From Bacteroidota bacterium (GTDB lineage: Bacteria; Bacteroidota; Ignavibacteria; Ignavibacteriales; Ignavibacteriaceae): a DNA stretch of 64,000 nt. The stretch covers positions 1 to 64,000 of the forward strand of contig JAEXTA010000089.1 in assembly GCA_023453665.1 (NCBI GenBank), written 5' to 3'. A program made the position numbers and the translations under genes. Below the pieces are notes generated by a model that saw only the letters and a program-made list of their open reading frames with translations, was not told the origin of the DNA and ran no database searches. Shown here one piece after another: positions 41,577 through 51,616 of the stretch (within the stretch, counting starts at the first letter, position 1; the number at the start of each line of letters is the position of its first letter).

Positions 41577-43394
41577 CTAATTGGACATTGTTTCTTTCGA
41601 AATATCTTTAGTCCGTATTTTCAGATCATCAATTGAAATTCCATCGTTACCAAGTTTTCTTTCGCCAATCTGCTGACGCCACATTGCGTAATAAAGTCCT
41701 TTCAGTTCAAGCAGTTCGTTATGTTTTCCAGACTCTATTATTTTCCCTTTTTCAAGAACATAAATTTTGTCGGCATGAAGTATAGTAGAAAGACGATGCG
41801 CAATTAATATTGTAATAAGATCTTTTGTGTTCGAAACATCCCGAATTGTTTTTCCGATTTCTTCTTCAGTAAGCGAGTCAAGCGCTGAAGTTGCTTCATC
41901 AAAAACAAGCAGGTGAGGTTTTCTTAATAATGCTCTTGCTATTGAAAGTCTTTGTTTTTCACCGCCCGATACTTTAACACCTCCTTCACCTATCATTGTA
42001 TCAAGCCCTTTATCAGCACGTGCAAGCAGGGTCTGGCATGCTGCTTTTTCAAGAACATAATAACAATCTTCATCGGTAGCATCGGGGTTTACGAATAACA
42101 GGTTTTCCTTTATTGAACCCGAAAACAATTGCGTATCCTGTGTAACGAAACCTATTTTTTCTCTAAGTTCATCAAAATTAATTTCTTCATGTGGATGATC
42201 ATTATAAAATATTTTTCCTTCGTGAGGAGTGTAAAGACCCACAAGCAGTTTTACCAATGTTGTTTTACCTGATCCCGATGGACCAACAAAAGCGATTGTT
42301 TCTCCCCTCTCAACTCCGAATGAAATTTTTTCAAGTGCTTTTGTATTTGCAGTGCGGTGTTTAAAACTTACTTCACTAAATGAAAGTTTACTTATCTCCC
42401 CAAGTTTTGCCGGAATGTCCGGCTTCGTTTCAACCGGTGTATTAATAATTTCTTCAAAGTTGTTGAGAGAAACTTCAGCTTCGCGATAAATATTAATTAT
42501 ATCACCAAGACTTTGCAGCGGTCCGAAAATAAAAAACGAATAAATGAACAATGAGAAAAATTCACCAACCGATATAGCCTGTGTGAATATCAGGAATAAC
42601 ATCAGGAATAAAATGCTCGTCCTTATAAAATTAACCGATGTGCCCTGAATAAAGCTTAGTGTACGTATATATCTTACCTTCTTCAATTCAAGTTTTAAAA
42701 TTTTTTCTGTAGTAGAATTGAGACGATTAATTTCCTGCGTGCCAAGACCAAGACTTTTTACAAGCTCAATATTGCGGAGCGATTCTGTAGTTGCGCCTGC
42801 AAGTGCTGTTGTTTCGCTGACAATTACTTTCTGGATTTTTTTTATTCTTTTGCTTAACAGTGAACTTAATATTCCAAGTACTGGAACCGAAAGAAAAAAG
42901 ACCGGAGCGATAAGCCAATGGACATAGATAGAATACACCGTGACGAATATTATCCCCACCAAAGTCGTAAACAAAATATTTACTGCCGCCGATATAAGTT
43001 TTTCGACATCAACCCGTACTTTTTGCAGTACACCTAAAGTTTGTCCGCTTCTCTGATCTTCAAATAATGAATAAGGAATTTGAAGCGAGTGTTTGATTCC
43101 ATCGGCATAAATCTGTGCCCCGAGTTTTTGGGTTATTACATTTACAAAATAATCCTGAAAATTTTTTGCGACTCTTGAAACAAAAGCAACGCCTACAGCT
43201 GCAAGAAGAAGAAGACTTACACCTTCAAAAAATTCCTTTGTTGTATAGTGATCAAACTTTGTTGCGTACTTATCTATTACAATTCTGAAAATCCAGGGAT
43301 CAAGGAGTGAAAATACCTGGTTGATTGCAGCAAGTACAAGTGCAAGCAAAACAAGTTTCCAGTATTGCTTTAAGTATGAGTATAATAGTTTCAT
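41577..43394 (-). CDS. ABC-type exporter, fused permease and ATPase
   Basis: This 605-residue half transporter has six membrane helices within residues 1-310 and a nucleotide-binding domain at 340-575. Walker A is GPSGSGKTT, the Q-loop is FVTQDTQLF, the signature is VSGGEKQRLS, and Walker B is LLVFDEATSALD, followed by the H-loop IAHRLSTI. It forms a homodimer or heterodimer that exports lipids, peptides or drugs; specificity cannot be read. The C-terminal 30 residues are a charged extension. No accessory proteins flank it. Confidence 0.95.
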   Translation of the reverse strand: MKLLYSYLKQYWKLVLLALVLAAINQVFSLLDPWIFRIVIDKYATKFDHYTTKEFFEGVSLLLLAAVGVAFVSRVAKNFQDYFVNVITQKLGAQIYADGIKHSLQIPYSLFEDQRSGQTLGVLQKVRVDVEKLISAAVNILFTTLVGIIFVTVYSIYVHWLIAPVFFLSVPVLGILSSLLSKRIKKIQKVIVSETTALAGATTESLRNIELVKSLGLGTQEINRLNSTTEKILKLELKKVRYIRTLSFIQGTSVNFIRTSILFLMLFLIFTQAISVGEFFSLFIYSFFIFGPLQSLGDIINIYREAEVSLNNFEEIINTPVETKPDIPAKLGEISKLSFSEVSFKHRTANTKALEKISFGVERGETIAFVGPSGSGKTTLVKLLVGLYTPHEGKIFYNDHPHEEINFDELREKIGFVTQDTQLFSGSIKENLLFVNPDATDEDCYYVLEKAACQTLLARADKGLDTMIGEGGVKVSGGEKQRLSIARALLRKPHLLVFDEATSALDSLTEEEIGKTIRDVSNTKDLITILIAHRLSTILHADKIYVLEKGKIIESGKHNELLELKGLYYAMWRQQIGERKLGNDGISIDDLKIRTKDISKETMSN

Positions 43395-43455
43395 GGGTTG
43401 GTGTGAAAATACTAATTCGATTGCTAAATAAAAAAGTATAATTGACGGATAAAAA

Positions 43456-43477
43456 AAGCCCGTCTGTTGACGGGCTT
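43456..43477 (-). terminator. terminator after the HU gene
   Basis: The perfect 9-base stem AAGCCCGTC/GACGGGCTT with a TGTT loop, read on the minus strand, is followed by a run of T (43451-43457 are all A on the + strand). It lies about 40 bases after the HU stop. Confidence 0.9.
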
Positions 43478-43518
43478 AACGAAGCATTTTAACTATCATT
43501 TTTAGAGGGTATAGTCAA

Positions 43519-43803
43519 TTACAGGATAGCATCCTTTGCAGCTTTTGCTATTCTGAATTTCAACACTTTCTTAGCCGGAATAACCATTGTTTGACCAGTG
43601 GCGGGATTTCTTCCCATTCTCTTTTTACGATTTACAACTACTAATTTTCCTAAACCCGGAAGCACAAAAGATTTTTTTGCTTCTTTGTGTGCAAGACTTA
43701 CTAACTCATCCAAAAATTCGCCGGATAGTTTTTTTGTTTGTCCGGTTTTTTTTGCGAGGTGATCGAGTATCTGAGATTTGGTCATTGGTTTTGCAGCTGC
43801 CAT
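43519..43803 (-). CDS. HU-family DNA-binding protein
   Basis: The 94-residue protein has the HU/IHF fold: MTKSQILDHLAKKTGQTKK, then FVLPGLGKLVVVNRKKRMGRNPATGQTMVIPAKKVLKFRIAKAAKDAI, with the DNA-intercalating NPATG arm intact. The N-terminal MAAAKP extension is slight. It is a nucleoid protein that bends DNA and compacts the chromosome. It is a single-gene unit with a strong terminator. Confidence 0.95.
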   Translation of the reverse strand: MAAAKPMTKSQILDHLAKKTGQTKKLSGEFLDELVSLAHKEAKKSFVLPGLGKLVVVNRKKRMGRNPATGQTMVIPAKKVLKFRIAKAAKDAIL

Positions 43804-44039
43804 AATATAAACCTCTTAATAATTAATGATTGTTTATTTCGCCAGTCAAATTAAACATTATTTTTGTCAAACAAAATATTTTGTTCTCAATTACAAAATT
43901 TTTTCCGGGAACGACAATCCGATTAAGCCTGTTATTCAAGGCTAAAATTCATGTCTTATTTTATCTTAAGTAAAGTACTGTACCACATTCAGCCTTTGTG
44001 CTGATTTTATTATTAGTTATTTTGCAATCAACATTAGTT

Positions 44040-46010
44040 ATGAAAAATTTTCAACTCAAACTGATTGGCAGAATTCTGCTGTTGTTAATTGCCGGATGCA
44101 CTTCTGCTTTTACACAAACTGAACAAATAAGAGACTCACTTATTTCTGCTCAGAATGATTCGCTAACTACCAGAACAGACACAACAACTATTTCCGATTC
44201 TCTCATTACCCTGACTCAGGACGCAGCTTCTGATACAACAGTCGTTATAACAGGCAATGTTTTTTTTGATGAAAGCATCATACTTTCAAACAACGATCTT
44301 CTTAAATCAGATTACCGTTACACCGGCGACTTTTTTAAACTGCACGGATTTTCTTTCACAAAAGATTATGGGTTCATTGGTCAGAATAATGAAACGATGA
44401 TTTACGGAACCGGCTTTGGAGGAATAAGTTATTTTGAAGACGGCGTACTGATCAACAACCGTTCGCTCAATCAACTTGATCTTAACAATATACCAAGCGA
44501 ATTAATTGACTCCATAGAAATTCTTCCGGCAGTAAGAGGATTTTTGTACGGCTCACTAAATAACCCCGTATCCATTAACTTTATTTCGAAAGACAGAGTC
44601 CCGGGTTTGGCATTCTCACGAATAAAATACTATGAGGGTCCTTTTGGTGAAGCATTGATTGATGGTATTGTATCAACAAAACTTTTCAGGAAACTTATTT
44701 TATACTTTGAAGCACAAAACAAAAAAGTTGACAGACGTTACCTCAACAGCAGTTCAAGTTCGTGGCTGGGAAGAATAAAATTAAAATATTTTATGAATGA
44801 TTTTATTAACCTGCAGGCGAGTTACGGTTATGTAAGATCGACAAAAGGATTAAACGGCGGAGTACTGATTGATTCTATAGGCAACACTTCAAACCTGAAC
44901 AGCATTATGTATAACGAAGTACTTGCCCCGGTCAGGTACAGCGAAAGAAGTTATGACATTAAACAACATCATTTAGGTTTAAGGGCATTAAGTAACATAA
45001 GCGATTTCTCAAGAACTGACCTGAACCTGTATTATAAATTCAGTCTTGAAGAATTAAACAATACAGAGAACCCGGTAAAACTTGATGAAGATGTAAAGGA
45101 TAAAACATTGGGCGTAAGTCTCCGGCAATTATTTTCCAAAAATATTTTCAGCTTTGAGTTAAACGGTGTGTATGAATCAACCAACTTTATGAACAGGCTG
45201 TACTTCCAGGTTGATACACTTCCCGTTGCACTAACGGATTTTTTGTCGGATAGAAACAACTATTCCGCATCAGGAATTTTTTCTATTCGTCCTTTTAATA
45301 AGAAGATTAAACTTTCAGGATTCTTTAAACTTGTTGGAATCAAATATGATTTTATGTCAACCACTAAGAATTTAGGCGGATATGGATTGGACATTCATTT
45401 TAAACCTTCAGAAAAAATAAGTTTGTACGCAGGTTATTCATATTTTGAACCCAACCAATATGCTGAAGAGATTTCAACATTTGAAGGTGCTGTTAAATAC
45501 AGCGATGAAAATTTTGAAGCCGGTGTGCGGGCATTTATGAGGCAATCTGAAATCATTCAATATCCCGAACAGCTGAGAGATTTAATTGATCCGTTTAATC
45601 CTTACCAGGATATGGTTGGCATTGAGCTGAATGTAAAAACAAAATTCTGGAAACTATTGTTTGAAGGTCGCGGGGCATTCTATTCTGGTGGTGAAGATAC
45701 TTATGACATTTTTAATATTCCGGAACAGTATTTTAATACCGGAATATATTTTACCGATACCCTATTCAATTCGAACCTGGATCTTAAAGCCGGCTTTGTT
45801 TATTATTTTACAGGTGAGCAGGATTTGTATAATTACACAGTGCCTTCTTCTTCCCGTATTGATTTTACCGTTGCGGGTGATATTCAAAAAACCGCAATAG
45901 TTTATTTTACATGGGAAAATCTTCTTGGTGCTGAATATTTTATTGTACCTTACTATCCAATGCCGCTGCGCGGAATACGTTTTGGTGTAGCGTGGGAATT
46001 TCTGAACTAA
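44040..46010 (+). CDS. TonB-dependent receptor-like outer-membrane protein
   Basis: The ATG at 44040 is preferred over GTG at 43998, since it begins a signal peptide (MKNFQLKLIGRILLLLIAG). After a Ser/Thr-rich linker comes a plug-like domain (LLKSDYRYTGDFFKLHGFSF..GGISYFEDGVLINNRSLNQLDLNNIPSELIDSIEILPAVRGFLYG). A beta-barrel follows and ends in GIRFGVAWEFLN with a terminal aromatic-rich strand. Plug and barrel suggest a TonB-dependent receptor, though the TonB box is not clear and the length (656 residues) is short. The substrate is unknown; the next gene is a membrane glycosyltransferase. Confidence 0.8.
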   Translation: MKNFQLKLIGRILLLLIAGCTSAFTQTEQIRDSLISAQNDSLTTRTDTTTISDSLITLTQDAASDTTVVITGNVFFDESIILSNNDLLKSDYRYTGDFFKLHGFSFTKDYGFIGQNNETMIYGTGFGGISYFEDGVLINNRSLNQLDLNNIPSELIDSIEILPAVRGFLYGSLNNPVSINFISKDRVPGLAFSRIKYYEGPFGEALIDGIVSTKLFRKLILYFEAQNKKVDRRYLNSSSSSWLGRIKLKYFMNDFINLQASYGYVRSTKGLNGGVLIDSIGNTSNLNSIMYNEVLAPVRYSERSYDIKQHHLGLRALSNISDFSRTDLNLYYKFSLEELNNTENPVKLDEDVKDKTLGVSLRQLFSKNIFSFELNGVYESTNFMNRLYFQVDTLPVALTDFLSDRNNYSASGIFSIRPFNKKIKLSGFFKLVGIKYDFMSTTKNLGGYGLDIHFKPSEKISLYAGYSYFEPNQYAEEISTFEGAVKYSDENFEAGVRAFMRQSEIIQYPEQLRDLIDPFNPYQDMVGIELNVKTKFWKLLFEGRGAFYSGGEDTYDIFNIPEQYFNTGIYFTDTLFNSNLDLKAGFVYYFTGEQDLYNYTVPSSSRIDFTVAGDIQKTAIVYFTWENLLGAEYFIVPYYPMPLRGIRFGVAWEFLN

Positions 46011-46062
46011 CCAGATGTCGAATAATTTTCGTTAGTAATTTAATCACCAAAAAATAACTTAC

Positions 46063-47430
46063 TTGGAAAAACTATCCAGACACCGTTTTAAGTTTCTCAT
46101 CGTCGGTGGAATTTTCACAGAATTATTTTATTTACTGCTTACTCTTTCGGGCGGAGGAACTAATAACATTCCTCTTTATATGTTCATCTACTTTGAAACA
46201 TTCCTGGTAATGCTGTTTTGTTTTTCTGTTCTGAAAGTGAAAAGAAATAATGATGATGAACCCGGTAATATTTTTTTTCAGAAAGTATTGGATAAACTGA
46301 GTGTTTCTGTATCATCAATTGAAGCCAGGTACGTTTTCGTTATTCTCCTCTTTGGAATTTTATTCAGACTGACTTTATTCCCCACCGATGTTATCACTTC
46401 ACCGGATGTTAACCGTTACTTATGGGAAGGTAAAGTGATAAACAACGGTTTCAATCCATATTTATACGCTCCGGATGCAGATAAACTTTATCATCTTCGT
46501 GATGATGTTTATGATAAACTTACCTTTAAACACATTCCTGCGATTTATCCGCCGGCAGCACAATATGTTTTTGCCGCCGCTTATTTTTTCTTCGGGGAAG
46601 ATACAACGGGATTAAAACTTCTTTATCTCCTTTGCGAACTCTTAAGTTTTATATTCATTCTCAAACTGCTTGAACTAAAAAAAATCCCGTTGAACAGTAT
46701 TATACTTTATGTGTGGCTTCCTCTTCCGATAATGGAATATTTTGTAAATGCGCACATTGATCCCTTGTTAATAACATTTCTTATAATGTTTGTTTACTAT
46801 TCGGAAAAGAAAAACCTGAAACTCTCTGCTCTGTTCCTTGCTCTGTCAGTGCTGTCAAAAGTCATATCTATAATTTTACTTCCATTAATTCTTAAACAAT
46901 TTGGAATAAAGAAGAGTATAATTTTCATTTTAATATTTGTACTAACTATTATCGCTGGTTATCTGCCATTTATCTATGATGATATAAATGTTCTAATAGC
47001 TTTGAATAAGTACGTAGCTAAATGGGAGTTTAATGCTTCAATCTATTACCTGCTAAAAATAATTTTTGCTGATGGTACAATTGCAAGAATAATTTGTAAT
47101 GCGGGACTCTCAATTTCAATTTTTATCATTTCATACAAGTACAAAGATTTTTCAAAAGCAGTTTACGGTGTGCTGATAGCATTTATAGTTTTTGTCGCAA
47201 CACTCTATCCGTGGTATTTAGGATGGATTGCTGTGTTAAACCCGGTGTTTAATTTCTATTCTGTTACATCATTACTTTTTACGATAAACTTTTCAAACTT
47301 TACTCCGCTTGCACCTGAGTGGAAAGAATATGTTCCTGTGCTAATGATACAGTATATATTGTTTTATGTTTTACTAAGCTATGACTTTTATTGGAATAAG
47401 ATAGACTCGGGGAAACATTTGCAATCTTAG
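46063..47430 (+). CDS. membrane glycosyltransferase, mannosyltransferase-like (GT-C type)
   Basis: This 455-residue protein starts with TTG at 46063. It has about eleven membrane helices and a first large loop with TSPDVNRYLWEGKVINNGFNPY, the acidic motif of GT-C enzymes that use polyprenyl-phosphate sugars. The pattern LYAPDADKLYHLRDDVYDKLTFKHIPAIYPP is common to bacterial polyprenyl-mannose transferases. Acceptor and donor are unknown. It follows the receptor gene by 52 bases. Confidence 0.82.
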   Translation: MEKLSRHRFKFLIVGGIFTELFYLLLTLSGGGTNNIPLYMFIYFETFLVMLFCFSVLKVKRNNDDEPGNIFFQKVLDKLSVSVSSIEARYVFVILLFGILFRLTLFPTDVITSPDVNRYLWEGKVINNGFNPYLYAPDADKLYHLRDDVYDKLTFKHIPAIYPPAAQYVFAAAYFFFGEDTTGLKLLYLLCELLSFIFILKLLELKKIPLNSIILYVWLPLPIMEYFVNAHIDPLLITFLIMFVYYSEKKNLKLSALFLALSVLSKVISIILLPLILKQFGIKKSIIFILIFVLTIIAGYLPFIYDDINVLIALNKYVAKWEFNASIYYLLKIIFADGTIARIICNAGLSISIFIISYKYKDFSKAVYGVLIAFIVFVATLYPWYLGWIAVLNPVFNFYSVTSLLFTINFSNFTPLAPEWKEYVPVLMIQYILFYVLLSYDFYWNKIDSGKHLQS

Positions 47431-47553
47431 TAGCTATATGCTAATTAATTGAATTTCTCTTCGGTCATTCTATTTATTAAATAAAAGTTGTTTGCCACTG
47501 GCATACTCCTTTTTTTATTATTAATATTAGTTGTAAATGAAAGGGCATTTTGT

Positions 47554-49629
47554 ATGAAGAAATTATTCTTTTTTCTGTTTCTGTTTACTATCAACTCCTT
47601 TGCTCAATTCTCAACTAAATGGGATACTCTTTATACGGGCGTATATTTTTCCGATATACTAAAACTAAACAACAACACCCTGATTGCTGCAACCAACGAG
47701 GGCATATTAGTTTCAAATGATATAGGGAACAATTGGTCACAGAGGTCTAATCAAGTTCTATATGGTCTTGTAAAAGATAATTTGGGCAGGATTTGGGGAT
47801 TTAATAACACAAATATATTTGTTTCTGATGATGGTGGCTTTAGTTGGGTAATGAACAACTTTATTCTCGGTCAAGGTTATTTTTTTAAAATTAATATTGA
47901 CGGTTTTAATAATCTCTGGATAAGTGCAAACAATCCCGCCAGATTGTACAAATCAGCTAATCTAGGAGTGACCTGGGGTTTATCATATATCGGTAATTCT
48001 GAAATTGCTGATGTTGATTTTGACGGAATAAATAATGTTTATTTAATTGAAGATGGAAATTGTATGAGATCCACTGACGGCGGAACTAACTGGACAGTTT
48101 TTTTTGAACCACCGATGTTCAGTGCAATAAAACAGATGGATATAAATCCGAATGATGAAATTTTTTTTTCCGGCTATCAGGAAATATTCCATACAACAAA
48201 CTATGGTGTGAATTGGAGAACGTTAAATGGAATTGGATGTCGATTTTTACAATCCATTGATGAAGGCAGTGAAATATTTGTGGCAAACGGGGTTTATATA
48301 TCTACAGACAGAGGGAATTATTGGTACTATATAGGACTAAGTAATATTGACCCTTTTTCAATAAAAATCTACTGTATTGATAATTCAATTTTTGCATCAT
48401 ATCAAGATGTTCTTACAAAGTACAATCATAATTTTGAACCTCCAGTGAATATAGTAAAAGAAAATTATTTGCCATTATCAATAGGTAATCAATGGTTGTA
48501 CTGGGGCATTGAATGGTATCTTCCTTTTAGATATCATTTTCTGAGATATTCAGAGGTAACAAATGAACAAATAATTGGTAACAGGAGGTATTTTCTTGTT
48601 TCTGATTTAGGTTGGTTAAGTTACTCAAGTAATGATAAGATTTTTTATTACTTTACCAATGGACAGGAATTTGCATTCATGGATTTTAAACTCCCGGAGA
48701 ATACATTTTTCCCTGTAATAAATACGCAAGATCCGGATAATGTAAACTATCATAAAACACAATCGGGAAATATTTATCAAACAAACATTCATGCAAAAGG
48801 TTTTACTTTCCCTTACAGTGAAGGAATTAAAAGTCACTGGTTCGTTGATAATCTTGGGTATTATTCATACTCGGATGATTGGTTAAACGGCAGCTATGGA
48901 TATAATTTGATTCAGGCGTTTGTTAAAGACTCAACCGGAACGCTACAACTGTATGATTATCCATATAACCCACAAATCATTTTCAATCCGATAACTAAAA
49001 CTAAAGATACTCTATTAACATTTGAATTAAACGTTAACCACTATTACAGTGTGGATACAAGCAATTATATATTACAGGGCTTAAATTTTATTGATACTGT
49101 TTTTATAAGTGGGTTTTACTCTTCAGCGGAAGATACGCTACCTTTTAATAGCGTATATGGGGAAAATGTAACTGGGACGAAGAAATTCACATTCAATGTT
49201 CCAATTGATCTGAATTTGTTAAACACCAATTATAAACTAAATTATCGAATCACTGCAAAAGATAGAGGCATAGTCTCGCATTTTGATTACAAGCCATCGG
49301 ATAGTACATATTTTCAAATGGAAATAGATTCGACCGTGTCTGTGGAAAACCAAAGTCCACAACTTTTTATATATCAGCTTTCTCAAAATTATCCGAATCC
49401 GTTTAACCCGGCAACTATTATTAATTATCAGATTCCCAAAGCCGGATTAGTTACAATAAAGGTGTATGATGTTTTGGGTAAAGAAGTAGCAACACTCGTG
49501 AATGAGAGTAAATCTGTAGGAAGATATTCAGTTCAGTTTGATGGAAACAACCTTGCAAGTGGTGTTTATATATATCGAATCATGTCAGGCGATTTTGTTT
49601 CATCGAAGAAGATGATGTTGATTAAATAA
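47554..49629 (+). CDS. T9SS cargo protein with an N-terminal beta-propeller
   Basis: The ATG at 47554 is preferred, because GAAAGGG precedes it and it begins a signal peptide (MKKLFFFLFLFTINSFAQ). The first 280 residues form YCF48/BNR-like repeats (GILVSNDIGNNWSQR, IFVSDDGGFSWV, CMRSTDGGTNWTVF). A middle domain of unknown fold covers residues about 290-560. The end is a T9SS sorting domain (NYPNPFNPATIINYQIP..SGVYIYRIMSGDFVSSKKM). It should be secreted to the surface; ligand or enzymatic role is unknown. Confidence 0.85.
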   Translation: MKKLFFFLFLFTINSFAQFSTKWDTLYTGVYFSDILKLNNNTLIAATNEGILVSNDIGNNWSQRSNQVLYGLVKDNLGRIWGFNNTNIFVSDDGGFSWVMNNFILGQGYFFKINIDGFNNLWISANNPARLYKSANLGVTWGLSYIGNSEIADVDFDGINNVYLIEDGNCMRSTDGGTNWTVFFEPPMFSAIKQMDINPNDEIFFSGYQEIFHTTNYGVNWRTLNGIGCRFLQSIDEGSEIFVANGVYISTDRGNYWYYIGLSNIDPFSIKIYCIDNSIFASYQDVLTKYNHNFEPPVNIVKENYLPLSIGNQWLYWGIEWYLPFRYHFLRYSEVTNEQIIGNRRYFLVSDLGWLSYSSNDKIFYYFTNGQEFAFMDFKLPENTFFPVINTQDPDNVNYHKTQSGNIYQTNIHAKGFTFPYSEGIKSHWFVDNLGYYSYSDDWLNGSYGYNLIQAFVKDSTGTLQLYDYPYNPQIIFNPITKTKDTLLTFELNVNHYYSVDTSNYILQGLNFIDTVFISGFYSSAEDTLPFNSVYGENVTGTKKFTFNVPIDLNLLNTNYKLNYRITAKDRGIVSHFDYKPSDSTYFQMEIDSTVSVENQSPQLFIYQLSQNYPNPFNPATIINYQIPKAGLVTIKVYDVLGKEVATLVNESKSVGRYSVQFDGNNLASGVYIYRIMSGDFVSSKKMMLIK

Positions 49630-49653
49630 TGTAAACAAGTTATTTAAAACAAA

Positions 49654-49685
49654 AACCGGAGTAAGACCAACATCCTACTCCGGTT
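49654..49685 (-). terminator. hairpin terminator after the LytTR gene
   Basis: The perfect 10-base stem AACCGGAGTA/TACTCCGGTT has a loop of 12 bases. On the minus strand it is followed by TTTGTTTT, so it fits the regulator-kinase transcript; it also lies downstream of the + strand T9SS gene. Confidence 0.85.
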
Positions 49686-49704
49686 AATATCGATCACAAA
49701 AATC

Positions 49705-50424
49705 TTATAGACTCAGCATCTCCTTAAATTTAATTGCCTGTCTTCTTGAGACCTCTATTTTATTTCCGCCTTTAAGTTTTACTAGCAGACCGCCGTTAAG
49801 CCATGGCTCAATGTTTTCAATCCACTTAAGATTAATTATGTGTTTCCTGTTTGCACGGAAAAATACTTTGCCGTCTAATCTTTCATCAAGATAGTTAAGT
49901 GTACGGAGTATCAATGGTTTGTTCTCATCAAAATATAAACGGACATAGTTCCCTTCAGATTCCATCAAACGTACGTGTTCAAGTTTAACAAACCAGCACT
50001 TCTCGCCGTCTTTAACAAAAACCTGGTCGGTTTCCGTCAGCACTGGTGTCGCTGATTGCGAGATGATTTCTTTTTTATTTTTTTCAATTAATTTTTTTAC
50101 AGTGTCTTCAAGGCGTTTCGGTTCAATCGGTTTAAGCAGGTAATCCATTGCATTATACTCAAATGCTTTTAACGCATATTCGTCATAAGCTGTTGTGAAT
50201 ACAACAACCGGCACACTGTCAAGTTCTTCAAGAAGCTGGAATCCGTTTTTGCCGGGCATCTGTATGTCGAGGAAAATTAATTCCGGTTTTAGTTCTGCTA
50301 TTTTATCCAGGGCATCTTCGGCATTAACAGCTTCACCGACAATATTAATTTCTTTGAAGGGTGTGAGCAGTCTGCGAAGCTCTACGCGTGCTAATCGTTC
50401 GTCATCTATAATTAAAGCTTTCAT
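49705..50424 (-). CDS. LytTR-type response regulator
   Basis: The 239-residue protein has an N-terminal receiver domain with the acidic pair (ALIIDDE), the phosphorylation Asp in LIFLDIQMPGKNG (Asp54), and the conserved Lys in YLLKPIEP. The C-terminal LytTR DNA-binding domain starts near residue 140 (VRLMESEGNYVRLYF, HIINLKWIENIEPW). Its start overlaps the kinase stop by four bases (ATGA), so the pair is translationally coupled. Target genes are unknown. Confidence 0.95.
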   Translation of the reverse strand: MKALIIDDERLARVELRRLLTPFKEINIVGEAVNAEDALDKIAELKPELIFLDIQMPGKNGFQLLEELDSVPVVVFTTAYDEYALKAFEYNAMDYLLKPIEPKRLEDTVKKLIEKNKKEIISQSATPVLTETDQVFVKDGEKCWFVKLEHVRLMESEGNYVRLYFDENKPLILRTLNYLDERLDGKVFFRANRKHIINLKWIENIEPWLNGGLLVKLKGGNKIEVSRRQAIKFKEMLSL

Positions 50425-51557
50425 TGGTTTGAACCTCCTGTTGGTATTACTAATTCTGCAAGTACAACATTTTGATTTTCGTTTTTAATTGTGAAAGAAG
50501 CATTGTCCCCAAACAAAAGATTTAGTCTGTGTTTGGTGTTGCTTATCCCGAACCCTTTTGAATTGTGAAGTGATTCATCATCAAACTGACCTGTATTTCT
50601 TATCTGTATATGCAGATCAGTGCCTGTCATTTTTGAATCAACACTAATTTCACCGCCCTGTGTTTTTTTTGAAATGCCATGTTTAATTCCGTTCTCAACA
50701 AGTGTTTGTATCATCATCGGCGGTATTTCAACTTTAGATGATTTCGGATCTATCGTTACTTTGTATTTTAATCTTTCTTCAAAACGGATTGATTCGAGTG
50801 CAAGATAATCCGAAACTGTCTGCATCTCATCTTCTAGCGGAACTGTTTCTGTTCTTTCAATCTTTAATGAGTACCGGAGTATGTTGGATAATTTTGTAAC
50901 GGCATTTTGTGCATTTGCCGGATCTTCCTCTATCAATGCGCGTATGCTGTTCATCGCGTTGAACATAAAGTGAGGGTTTAATTGCGACTTCAATGTTTTT
51001 AATTCAAAGTCTTTAACGGCGGCTTCCCAGATCAGCGATTCAATCTGCGCGCGTTTATAATTTTCAAAGTAGTGAACCGCAAAATATATCAGCGCCCATA
51101 GAAGAACCATACTGCCAAGGTTTGTCACCGCAATAAATGGAGTTGCTACTCTGAATCTGTGCGATTCAAAAAGTCCTGCAGCATAGTTTACAGCAAAAAC
51201 AAGCACATACATTATTGCCCCGATTACGAGACTTGCAATCAGGACTCTTGGAATTGTCTTCTTTAAAGGAAGGTTAAGCCAGTTATTCTTTTTAATATAT
51301 GAGCGGAATAAGTGTGTGAAGAAAACTCCGGAGTAACAGAGATACGCCCAAACAAGTGCTCGTTCCCAGGTTAGTCTTTCGAATGATGCAATGACAATAA
51401 TATTAATCAATCCGAATAAAGACCATCCTGATGCCTGGCTGATCCAGTAAATTTTTTTCCGGCTGATCTTCATATCTTTTTCAATATTACCATGTTCAAT
51501 TAACGGTTTAGTTGAAATAGCGCCAGATTTAGTTTTGATTGCTTCTGTACCGCTCAT
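50421..51557 (-). CDS. LytS-type sensor histidine kinase
   Basis: The 378-residue protein has four membrane helices within residues 35-165. It then has the family phosphoacceptor region LKSQLNPHFMFNAMNSIRALIEE, where His is in the PHFMFN context, and an HATPase end with LVENGIKHGI and GFGISNTKHRLNLLFG. This is the standard LytS/His_kinase architecture with a membrane sensor and no PAS domain. The signal is unknown. An alternative start at Met29 would shorten the tail ahead of the first helix. Confidence 0.93.
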   Translation of the reverse strand: MSGTEAIKTKSGAISTKPLIEHGNIEKDMKISRKKIYWISQASGWSLFGLINIIVIASFERLTWERALVWAYLCYSGVFFTHLFRSYIKKNNWLNLPLKKTIPRVLIASLVIGAIMYVLVFAVNYAAGLFESHRFRVATPFIAVTNLGSMVLLWALIYFAVHYFENYKRAQIESLIWEAAVKDFELKTLKSQLNPHFMFNAMNSIRALIEEDPANAQNAVTKLSNILRYSLKIERTETVPLEDEMQTVSDYLALESIRFEERLKYKVTIDPKSSKVEIPPMMIQTLVENGIKHGISKKTQGGEISVDSKMTGTDLHIQIRNTGQFDDESLHNSKGFGISNTKHRLNLLFGDNASFTIKNENQNVVLAELVIPTGGSNQ

Positions 51558-51616
51558 CTAATATAACTGACCTGTTCATATAAAGAAAAATTTTATCATA
51601 GTGGCTTAATGTGCAT

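Noticed and set aside
41577..43394. Beta-lactam or drug-resistance island formed by the ABC exporter and the beta-lactamase
   Set aside because: The exporter is a generic half transporter, separate from the beta-lactamase operon by other genes, with no mobile element around.
50195..50488. 97-residue + frame opposite the LytTR/LytS junction
   Set aside because: Antisense to two firmly recognised coupled genes; Ser/Arg-rich composition typical of shadows.
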